Assembly (NCBI GenBank): GCA_035041965.1
Contig: JAPYMA010000278.1
Location: forward strand, 22,501-86,500
Reading direction: 5' to 3'
Source of the DNA: Anisakis pegreffii
Lineage: Eukaryota > Nematoda > Chromadorea > Rhabditida > Anisakidae
Length of the DNA: 64,000 nt
Both the position numbers and the translations under genes were made by a program. Each line of letters opens with the position of its first letter. Position 1 is the first letter of the stretch. Of the stretch, positions 40,067 through 51,023 are shown one piece after another. Below the pieces are notes generated by a model that was not told the DNA's origin, made no database searches, and saw only the letters and a program-made list of their open reading frames with translations.

Positions 40067-43000
40067 TCATCTTCCGATCAGATGATTATTCGAATCTCCA
40101 CTCATTATACTCATATCACCATCGTCTTCAACTGTTTGCGAAGACTGACCTGAAACGCCGCCTATTCAATTCTCGTATTTGATAACGCCACAACCAACTT
40201 TATCAAATGGTTCCGAGTACTTAACACAGTTCATGAACGTACGTTTGGCATCTTCCTGATACATATTCCAAAGGTCTGCAACAACTTCTGAAGTCACCAT
40301 TTCGCCTGCATTATCGCTAATTAAACGGAGCACTGTAACACCATCCTTAAAACGAACATTATTTTACATTCATTCAGCAGCAAGTATCAATGAAATAATA
40401 GAAGTATTTCATTCATAGCTTTTCGAAATCAGAAAACTGTGTTCAATCGAAACGATACAGCACTGCTAGTGATAAACAACATTCTGAAGTAGTTCCGACC
40501 ATTGAAACGGCTCTATCAACAAATTCTTTCACTTCTCCTTGAGTAGGAAGAATTCTTTTGAAGGCCTGAAAATATGCAATCGAGTGAAAAACATTCGTAT
40601 AATAATAATCGATGAACAAATAAAGGAAGTAACTGCAACACTCGCTAGAACAAACCAAATTGCCTGCGATGAATGTATAAGAGAAACTAGGCATGAAGCT
40701 GATGACTGCCCAATAGCCAAGATTCAGCAACGTCAATACACCAACAATCAACAGCCAAAACCAAATTCCTAGGAAGATCTTCTCATTGAACATGTTGATC
40801 ATCAGCACACATTGTACAGTCTTCTTGTTGACGTTACCGATCTCACGTATATTCACATCGCAAAATGTTACCTATATGATTATTCTGTTTAGCCTTCAAA
40901 ACGATTTGAATGGAACGCTTTATTGACCGCTCAACAGATGGCTCTGATAGCGTGCATGCAAAGTTTTGCTGTGAAGATTCGAAATCCTTCAAAATTGAGA
41001 AATGTTCATTAGCTGAAAAAGGGCGATTATGCTAGCTGGGCAATTGCAATTGTACATTTGTGATGAATCGGTTAGAAGCGGTCACTGAGGTCATTAAAAA
41101 TTGTTGAAAATAGCCGACAGCAAGAAAGTGAGCAAAGGATACTCACACGAGGAAAATGTCCACTTTCCGACCATTGCCGACCATGAATGAGGTCATTCAG
41201 TACTCCGATACCCCAAAACGAATATTGTGGGCCAAGAAAGTGATTGAGAACGACGAACTGCAGCATGATGTTCATCAGGTTGAGAAATTTGCAGAAAATA
41301 TACAGGTGTGTTACATAAACCCGCCATAGTGGAGAAACTGAAATGCATTCGTTGATCACTCGCCTCTAGCTAATCAAGCAATCGCTTGCATCTTCGATCA
41401 ACAACACGATTTTTGAGTCTTATTTTCCCATATGTTTTGCATAATTTGACGATTTCCATTGGGAATAATTTTCAAGGACAGCTCACTTACACTCTTCACT
41501 GAAACTATATGGAATTTTCATGAATGAATGCATGTCAATAACAAAGTGACAAGATCGAATTAAACTCATGGTGAGATTATAATTAGCTAAACTGCAACGA
41601 ATCAAAGGCGTTAGTTTTGGAATTCTTACTTGCCGAAGCGTAGCGAGTTGCCCTCATTTGGTTGAACTTAACAACGAAGTTCAAGTGTTGTGCCACAGGT
41701 GCTGCAGCTTCTACCTCTGCGTCGCCCTTTAAGTATAATTCGGTATATTGACTTCCAGCAACGATATCATATTGCATATGCTCATACAAAGCAGTCGACT
41801 TCATATCTGCGATGTTGATTCATTTTGGCTCAATCCGTTAACAATGGGCAATTGTTTTGTAAGATTTGGGTAATCGTTAAACAATCATTCAACTTGAAAA
41901 GTATTCGATTATTAAAAGACACGACCACTAATCAGATGTTATACAATGATAAACCTTCTTAAGAACGCGCTTCGGTCCTTCTCGTTTTGTGACATTTGCC
42001 GCTTGGGCAAGCGCGAAAATATTCAAGCCTGAAAGACACTATCTCTGAGTTAACTTTGACAACATCTTGTTCATAGCAGTTATTGAGCCATGGGCACGCT
42101 ACTCAAAAAAGTATCTCTGCTCTTCACTAATGAGCTTTTCGTTCCGCTAAGAAAAATCCGCTAACAGCACTGCTGAAAAAAGTAGCGAAAGTTTCTCTCT
42201 AAAAATACCACTAATCGGAAAAAACAGTGGCGGCTTTCGCTAAAACGCTACTCAGTAAAGTTAATCCGCTAAACGCTACTCCCAAATCATCTTTCAGAAT
42301 TTGCGATTGCACCATTCATTTATCAGGGAAAAACTCACTATGCCAATCAAAAATCTTTCCAACAACGAGCACTGATCCATGATAAAAATAAAGTTCAACA
42401 ATAAGAACATGATGAAGTGATAGCAACAAACTTCAAATATGAACAACAATCAATTGGCATCAGTCCGCAATGCATCAACACTGAGTTTGTATCTTTTGGC
42501 TTTTCATTCTTTTTTGATTGCCTTCTGAGAATATCAGCACGCTGAGCATTTCGTCTGAGAATTTGCATCTTTTGGCTATTGCTATGTCCTTTCCTAGCAA
42601 GAACAGAAGTGAACAAAACTAAATTTCGTAACTTATTTAGAATCATATAACTCAGTGATCTCAGACAGACTGATAGTGGTGCACTTATAGCGAGTATTTG
42701 AAGTATATTCAACTTCGACCCATTAGACTGAGTTCGATCGAATTTAGCACTTATCATCGCAAGAGCGTAAATATGTATTTTGAATATGTTAACGCTGGCA
42801 AAAACAAGCATCCCTTTGCAGAAAAAAATAGCGAGTTAGCGCACAAATTAGGTTGCTAAAGCGCTATTGAATGAAAATAGAGATAATCACAATTTTGGGC
42901 ATTAAAAAATCGTTTTAGTTGAACTTATCGCTACAAAGATGCACCATATGAAAAAGGAAGTGAGCTATCGCGCCACTAGAGAAAGTAGCTCAGCTATTGA

Positions 43001-46000
43001 CGGAGCTATCCACCACTGCAGATATTATATTAAAAGAGAATGACTACAAATTTTGAATTGTTAAAATTGGCTGAGCAAAAAAAAGAGTAGAATACAACGA
43101 AAAACAAATTCAGACCTGTTTGCCAATTGAAGGTTTTCCATACAGTACGGGGAATCATGAAAAGTAGCGCTTGAAGCATCAGTATGAATGGTACCCACTG
43201 ATAGTAGTGAAGTTCACGACTTTCTCTATCTGCATCTATCTGGAAGCTCACCCTTAAAGTTGATGTATTGAGGAACAAAGTGTTCATATTTAGAAGAAAA
43301 AATATGAGTTTCATATCAACCTAGAACGCATTGTGGGGTCGTTTTTGACTTCATACTAAATTTGACCGAATGACATTCTGTCCTCCGGTCAAATGCTGAA
43401 TGTTGAACTCGCGGCATCCCCAAAAATACCTCTGAGGATTCTGTGTAAATCGTTACAGGTGAATTGGCGTCTTTTCACGCAGAGTTATTGTTCTAAGAAA
43501 ATGAGTATTCGCCAAACGCACAATGACAAAATGGTTATTTGAAATTGGATTGTGGTCATTTTCGAGCCCAACCCAATTTCAGTGAAAAAATGGTTATTGA
43601 CGACTATAAACGCCAATAAATGTGGTTCTTCTTACTATTAGTCTCAATCAACGAATAGACCAAATATAATGAGAATCGAACGAATAAACGTCATTTCCTC
43701 ATTCAGCTCCACACTAGCATCAACTCATCCCTATTTGATCAAATTTTGGTGGACTTAAGTTCAGCAACTGATTCAAACTCTTCGGGTGGCAACTAACAGC
43801 AGACATATGATACAAGATAAGAACCCACTCGAACCAATAAATATGATTAAGGGAACTTATGAAAGATTAAGAAATCTTCAATCCATCTAAAATTGCAACA
43901 ACTGTTTCTTGCAGAGTTATCAAATAAAGGCTGTGATTAACGCATAATGACACTGGAGTGGATGAGCTGAGCGCAGGTTAAATTCCTTTGGTGGCACTGA
44001 GAATTTTCGGACAAATTCTTCAACTCCTCATAATAAGCAGAAAGAATAGGTTACACGGAAACTATAAAAGACTCGAACTGCTTGAAAGTGATGAATTTAA
44101 AAGCTCCGATTCACTCAAAACTTTGTGTTGGGTTGGAACGGAGTTCAGATCCTCCTGTGAGAGGAATATTCATTCCAGATGAAATCAATGTTCATTTCAA
44201 AGCTGTTATATTATACTATTGACTCGGAACACAGGTTATTTAGTAAGATAATGAGTGAACTGGCGTGGCATTGTACTGTTACATATGGCTACCTATAAAT
44301 TAGTTTACGACTGTTTTCGTACCTAAATAGTTGGTGACCAGAGACAAGCAACAGAGTTTTAGGTGTTCGTCTTCAGTGGATGCATTTCGTTGAGATCCTT
44401 AAAGTTTATTTTGTAGCGTGGGATGGAAATCTCTTGATTAAACCGTGTTCACAGCGAAGAACTCTGGGCCTCAAGTAGACATGGATAAAAATTCATTGAA
44501 AATTCTTATCCAATGAGGTACTCTTAGGAACTTATCATTATGGTGACCGATAGAATAGGGTGTCAGTACATAAAATTATGAAGCCTATTCCAAATCATAG
44601 ACAGCATTCACATGAATTCGGATTCATCAATTAAGTGACAATGGTCAGCTGAGTGTCGGGAATCAGTAAATTAATCGAAACGCTCAGCATGTTTCGCGTT
44701 GATAGCAGAGGATTGCTTGTGATAAATTTGTAGATTAAATCAGTCCAGACCCTTCATATAATATTTATATTATAGAGGTGATATTTTCAGCAAATAGGCA
44801 GAATCCAGCCCGCATAGTTCCAACTGATTCCAATTCAGAAGTCTTTTCTTTTTGAAGTGTGTTTTCGGCGAATCTAGTTATATGGCCGAATTTTTTCATG
44901 AACAACTCTATTTCCATGAATTCCCTCTTCTTTCTGCAAAAAGAGCAAACGATCGACGTGAGGTCACAAACGATTGAAATACTTTTGGCAGGGAAAAAGT
45001 TTTTTGATGCTGAAGTTAAGTGAAAGAAACCCATTTTATTCGGTTGTTTTAGTGAGAAAATAGAACAAAAAATTGTTTCAAAATTTGCTCTTATTCCCTC
45101 ATTCGACAGTGTCTGATAACCTTCCAGAAAGCGGTGATTTAGAGAATGAAAGGGAAGATTCAGAGAAAATTCCGTCCAACCATTTTGGACTAGCGCAGGG
45201 ATTCTCACAGAGGCCTCATTAGGGATAATTTGGGGTTGTCAAAGAGGTGATGGAGGAAGTTGGGAAATTTGTGTAGTTATTAAATGGTGATGGAACACCA
45301 CTGTGATGGTCTTTTTTTTTCACTTGAGTGCGTATGCGCGGTTCACTCGTGGCAATACTCTTCGTTGTTGTTTTTTATGAGTATCATTAGCTCGTCTGGG
45401 CCTGAACAGATTAAGTCAACAGCATTTAGCATGTTTTCAATTCAACTTGATGAATTAACGGATGTTTCGTCATGTCCGCAGTAATTAGTATTCACAAAGT
45501 ATGTTTTCTGAAACACAACAGAGAAGAGTTTTTGCTATGCTCAAGATTGCAGACAACCACCAATGCTGCAGATGCCCAAAAAAAATTCGCAGTATTTTGA
45601 ATCAGAAAACCTCCAGTGGGATAACGTTTGTGGAAGCTGCATGGATGGAGCCACCCGCTATGTCAGCAATGAAATCAGGACTTCAAGCTCTTGTGAAACA
45701 GAGTTCCTCAACTGTGAAATTCACGTCTTATCAGAATGAAATTCACATCTTTTCGAAATGAAATTTACACGTTCGAATCACGTCTTCTTTCACACCACTG
45801 AGGAATTTTCGAAGAGGTTTTCAGTTTTTTTTTCTAACGCTATGCGTGAAAGTTGTAAATTATCACAGCAGGAGGGGTGGAGGAAGGGTAATGACGGCCT
45901 GCCAGACTACTGAAGGGAGTAGCTTGAGAACCACCAGACAAGCGTATGGCTTTTTGCAAAGAGAGAAACCTTACTGCAGGAAGTTCTTCATTCGTCGTGA

Positions 46001-46447
46001 CGAAGTATGTGTTCTCAACAAAGCAGTAGTTCTCGATGTATTGTTCCCATCCACCCTGAAGAAACGCATCTGATTTGAATCAAGTGAATAAATACAAAAT
46101 TTCATGTAAAAACAAACAATATAATGCAGCTGTATACCTTAAATTCAGCTGGAACCCAGCACTGTAATGGCTCACCGACATACTGTTTCGCAGCTACGGT
46201 AATGGCGCTCAAAAACAGGATGCTGTTCGTTACGAGATAATTGCATCTATCGATTACATCATCATCATATGTTGGCTTTAGTTTATCCAAATATTTCCCT
46301 TAATTAAAGTGATGAGCACAATGTCGCATGTAATCATTTTATAAAAAGACCAATTCATATGGGCAGTATGCATTATTTCAGGCGCACCATGTGACGTGTA
46401 TATATAATAATTGTTTGCCTCTCGAATTTACCAACTGAAGGCAACAT
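40067..46447 (-). CDS. Innexin A, gap-junction subunit, 10 exons, 402 aa, complete
   Basis: Spliced minus-strand gene. Exons: 46432-46447 (16-nt start exon), 46138-46298, 45975-46055, 43116-43239, 41630-41806, 41147-41337, 40656-40871, 40509-40565, 40243-40345 and 40067-40149 (stop TGA). All junctions are GT/AG and all phases fit, giving 402 residues. The innexin layout is complete: TYDDDVIDR then membrane segment 1 (about 24-43); first extracellular loop with Cys52 and Cys70; the signature YYQWVPF at 98-104 opening segment 2; cytoplasmic loop; segment 3 (about 194-217); FLGPQY and second loop with Cys254 and Cys271; segment 4 (about 283-303); cytoplasmic DGVTVLRLISDNAGEM block and a short acidic tail ending HLIGR. 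Innexins assemble into gap-junction channels in the plasma membrane. The start exon (ATG TTG CCT TCA GTT G) was chosen because its phase and donor fit exon 2; it is the least certain part. Intron 3 holds a dead hAT transposase. The first three exons lie inside the palindrome arm. Confidence 0.9.
42000..43020. repeat. Repeat-like intron DNA with recurring CGCTA motifs
   Basis: Intron 4 of innexin A contains two blocks rich in CGCTA, CCGCTAA and GTAGCG motifs in both orientations, at about 42080-42285 and 42825-43010. They suggest the two flanks of a repeat. Between them the minus strand is open for 138 codons (42395-42811), but that frame matches nothing I recognise and has no defined ends. 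A TE remnant is likely; its class is not determined. Confidence 0.35.
45370..45705 (+). mobile_element. Decayed hAT-family transposase fragment in innexin A intron 3
   Basis: Plus-strand translation gives FSIQLDELTDVSSCPQ, then a TAA stop exactly where a Leu is expected, then LVFTKYV. This is the DDE-core landmark of hAT transposases related to ZBED5-type genes (pattern LDESTDVSSC-QLLVFVRY). About 100 nt later comes YFESENLQWDNVCGSCMDGA, and after a frameshift PAMSAMKSGLQALVKQ, matching the next conserved block (CTDGAPAM...SGFQALVK). The stop, the frameshift and the loss of flanking domains show it is dead. It lies antisense to the host innexin within its 2.7-kb third intron. The family assignment is from memory of conserved blocks. 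Confidence 0.72.
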
Positions 46448-49400
46448 TTGAAGGTAGTTGCGTGCGCAAGAATTTAGTAAGTCGTTTTGGAGAAAACAAT
46501 CGAGTTCTTAACGAAAAAAGATGTCTTTTACAATCATGCAAATAGAAGAGCTATATTGGCTGATGCATACGAACCTAAATTGCCAATCATATCCAACTCG
46601 TATTAGGCGGATAAACCCTGAAGACTAAGTTCGTGATTAAATACTGAAAATCACTAATTGACACTTAAGACGATAACACCATCACGAAACTTAGCATTTT
46701 AAAATGAAATCAACGCCGAATTTTTCTGATCGATGAAGGTAAGACACAATGAAGTACGAAATCAAGATTTTTGTTGTAAGTAGCCTCCGTAGCTGCAACG
46801 TTTAAATCATTACACACAACGAATTTGAGACTGAAAACCTAGAGTGAGTTAAGACAACGACCAACAGTTATCAAGTACTGCTTTGATTCAGCTTAAACAG
46901 CATTCGAACAGTGGGGTCATCCGATTCCGCGATTCACTTTTTCGAAGCTGAACATAATTCGAAAGCTTGTTTGCAAAAGAATCATGCATATTCGTTGGTC
47001 GAAAAATGTTACTGCAACATGTAATAATTATCTAACTGTATGATCTAGATGGAAACATGATTCTTTGAATGGATCGGATGCTTGTGCTTGTGAATTTGTG
47101 ATTTTACATTTATGAGATCAGATATGTGAATAAAATTAGTCCGTTTTGTTGTCGACGTGGTAGGCAGTGTTCCGATTATCGCAGTGAGAGGATGAATAGA
47201 TGATTATTTGATAAGAATGTATGGGATAGAAAATGTTTTGACGTTTTGATGCATTTTGATGCGATCACATATGAAGTCGAGAAAATAAACGGTTTGATTC
47301 TTGGTGATTATTGATTCGATTTCATAGCAATGAATACTGCGACACTGAGGTGGTAGATGACTTTGTTGGAGAAACATCAATAATTTTGTTAAATCAAAAC
47401 ATCAAACTACTTTGAAGGCAATCACGTTCGATGCAAGTGCAATTGTCCTCAAAGTGAAAGTTAAGCCAATCTCCAAATTCCACGATTATTTCGTTACGCT
47501 CTTAAACAGAACTATCAGAAGGGCGGTGATTAGGATTCGCGATCTGACGTTCACGATGGGGAGTGCTTTATATATATAGTAAAGCGTGAAATAATGATGT
47601 GGTAAACGATATAAGTGGGATGGATCATTGAGAAAGGTGTGAACACCATGAAAATCAAATGATCGGCTACATTGTTCAGAAAAACAAATGTGCGCGATCA
47701 GATTTGTCTCATGATACATTGAACATTATCGTAGCCGACTGAATGTCGTCATTCATCGTCGACGATTGTCATCTTCAGTATACAACGAACGATCCGTCAG
47801 TCTGAAACATTTTCCTTCACATCAAGACGGAGGAACATTACACAACCTTCTCAATAAGAAGCTTCCTGAGTAACTTATACTGCGATCATTATTATGATTT
47901 CTAAGTGAAAGATCGTTGCCTGAAAATTATCGCCCAACTGATGGGTACAGAATACAATGAGATATTGTAAAAAACCTTACCATATCATTACTTTTTTGCC
48001 AATCTCGACGATAACATCGGACAAAAACTTCCAAGTTTTCTAGAGGATCATACATAACAAAATACCATTTTAACGATGTTAAGTAACAACAGAAATAGTC
48101 TCATATCCAAACGTTAGCAGAAAAAGAGTTTATAACGATTACTCCAGAAGAGCTAGAAACTCTTTCCCCACAAACTTGCTGGTCCATTGGGATCACACCG
48201 AACTAGAAGCATCCTTCATACTCAGCAATTATTACAAAATAATTATGAAGAAAAAAACCTCAAAGCACTGCACATCAATATTGTTTCATTCATGTAACGC
48301 TACATTTTATCTGCAATTTCACCGACTTCAATATGTTCTTTGATTCTGCGCAAACACGATCACCGACTATGAATAATTTCACCGACTGTGAATAATTATA
48401 CTATGACTGACATCATTCAGCAGTCGGTGCAAACACGGTCGCAAGACATATTGTGAAAAACAGTGAATGAATAAATTTGTTTTTTCGTAGGCCGATGGAA
48501 GCTGCCTCCGAGCGTAGTAGCAATGTCACGATTTGCTCAAAACACATGCTATGATTCAGTCAAGCTTACTGAAGGTAGTGGTGAGTTTCAATCAACACCC
48601 ACCTCAAAACTGTGGTTCCTATCGTTCAACCAGTACCGCTACAGTTTTGTTGTTAGTATTGTATCTCGTGGCCATAATCTCAACAACGACTCTGTTTGAG
48701 ATGATCAAGCAAACAAGATGAGCGATTTTTTCAAGTGGCGGATTATTTTCGTTATAGTTCAACAAGCAGCATCGTTAATGAAGCACAGAAAGCACAGAAG
48801 TAAACCAACATTTTATTAGTACTGTCATAAAATGCGAGCATGCAAAGAGGAAAGTTAACAAGGAAAACAATAACATTCGTATCATTAGATGAATCAGTTA
48901 CAATCGTACTTATTATTAATTCATTTGCATGAACATGTTATTTATTCCAAGCAACTTGCATCTTGAGTTCCCGTCCTGCGAAAAGTACAAAAGTTTGACA
49001 AGTTGACTTCAAAACAATCAACGAGTAGAACAATTAACATCTGTGGTCGAACTCCATATGGCACATATAATAGCACTCTTGACGAAACTTAAGGATTAGA
49101 CAGTGTCCTCAAGATGGGCAGGTTGTCTAGATGCGAACTGTTCACGGAGAGACAGTTCGAACACTTTTTAGGTTAGTGCTTCTTGAGGTTCCAAGAAACA
49201 GTCTACCACAAAACCGGTAAGTACATTTTAGTGATTCGTGTGTACGTGAACACGTATGAGCAACAGAATAAACGCAAAATAATGCTTGTGAATTTTCGCA
49301 TTCATATCTTTGTAGGTGGTAGGTTAGTTAGCATTACGACATGTCGCCTACTGAATATGGAACAACTGGGATTGAATAGTAGACCTTTGACGCACCCAAG

Positions 49401-51023
49401 ACTATCCTTTTTTTGCATTACTCGAACTCTGTTTCAGGAGACAAGAAGTAAGTTCGAGGCAGCCTGCATCAAAAGCAGGAGGCGTGGCTTTACTGGATGT
49501 AAATCATTGTTGTGAGATGCGATTATTTGAAAACCTCTGTTATTATATAAGACTCCCCTATCCCGCAATGCTTCAAAAAGGGAACTCATCTTCACGGTTA
49601 GCCACAGAGTTATCAAAGCTTCCGCCGTGGCCTACGTATCAACTTCAACTTGAGCCCAAGCATTAGCCTAGGCTTAAGAACTAGGCCTAAGTAGTAACTT
49701 CACAAAGAAACATCACAAACTCTCGGGACGAGGTATATATAATCTAAAGCCAAAAGAATAATGCACAATTATGCCCTACAAAGCCAAGAATATCAGCAAT
49801 TTTTAGTGTACAAATATTCTCTAACCAGATTACGAAATAAACAATCCCGAAAATAGGGTCAAGGGATTCGGGCAACTCCTGAATGCTTGGGACCAATACT
49901 CTCGGACGTGCATTAGGCGAAATGACGTTAGGTGAAATGTTGTTAGATGGAATGATCGGTAGGATCGTTAGAGGAAGGTGCTTAAATCACAAAAGGAGAA
50001 GAAGAATTAAAAAAAGAACTACGATAAGTCACCAGGATCATTTTGAACAAGGTGAGCCTTGTTCGAGAAGCCATGGGTATGAAACTTTTTTCAGCAGTGT
50101 TCAAACATCTTGTGAAGCGAGATATTTAGGCTCAAAATTTAACATCTCGAAATCGGCATTGATATTTCATCTCTCCACTGAAAATGTCATGAAGTCAGGA
50201 ACAGTAGTAGATGTGCTGATTGCAATGTGAATGATGAGAGTTCGATTGCTGCCATCGACAATTTTCGTTTTTTTTTCATCTCATGACGATAATGCAAGCT
50301 TTACATTACATTCTTTCTAAGACATTTCCAACCTCAGAGACGTCAAATAAAAACTATTTGAGTTCCATTTCAATACTTCTATCACTGTAAGACGAAAGAA
50401 AAGCAGAAAAAGTTGTCGATGGTCTGTATCGAACCAATGTCACTGACATTGAAATCAAACTAATTACAATTGCTTCGGAATTCCAAGTCAATTTCGACGG
50501 GAAAATAGAACATCGATGCTGGTCGCAAGATACGAAACTTTCAGCCCAAAAATCTCATCTCAGAGAAAGTTTCATATTCTTTCAATCAAGATTGGTCTTG
50601 TTATTAAAGACTTGGTGACCTACCACAGTTTTCTGGTTAGAAATAATTGAGCACATGTGAACGATAAAGTTGGTGAATTTTAGTTATACTCATTCGACAC
50701 AAAAAAATTACCAAAAACCTGATCTAGCTAAGGTTTTGAAAAACACTTGACGTTTCATCCACTGATGTGGAGTCGTTTTTTTCAGAATAAGAGTTAGCAT
50801 TTTACGTTTTCGCTGTTCGAAAAAATGGCAAAAATTATGATAGCACAAAATGAATGGGATTACAAGAAATCATATAAGAGATGCTAAGTTAAAAAAGAAA
50901 TACTTGCAGTAGATTTTTGTGACATTCAATTATTTAAAACTGATAATGCTTGAATTAATCAAATCATAGAGAATCAAGATTACACATGCTTAACAGAGCA
51001 GGAATAAGATTGAAACAAATAAA
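46448..51023. other. Spacer between the two innexin genes
   Basis: About 4.6 kb upstream of innexin A and downstream of innexin B. I see no exon with a recognisable motif. It contains the small CACCGACT repeat cluster at 48.3-48.4 kb and a palindromic TTAGCCTAGGCTTAAG motif near 49,663-49,680. The promoter of innexin A should lie near 46.45-47.5 kb, but no box is evident. The spacing is too long for a typical nematode operon. Confidence 0.4.
48317..48442. repeat. CACCGACT repeat cluster
   Basis: TCACCGACT recurs at about 48318, 48360 and 48379 and as its inverse AGTCGGTG at about 48422. CAAACACGATC / CAAACACGGTC flank the group as near-identical direct repeats. It could be a worn element or a short tandem expansion. 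A mirrored copy sits at 60,258-60,383. Confidence 0.55.

Noticed and set aside
44765..45208. 147-codon minus-strand frame in innexin A intron 3 (and its mirror at 63492-63935)
   Set aside because: No recognisable domain, and it is bypassed by the phase-perfect splice from exon 3 to exon 4. It might be part of an old element next to the hAT relic, but I cannot support a gene.
27032..46447. Possible operon of the co-oriented genes
   Set aside because: Spacings of about 2.6 to 5 kb are far longer than the usual 100-400 bases in nematode operons, and the products share no obvious pathway.
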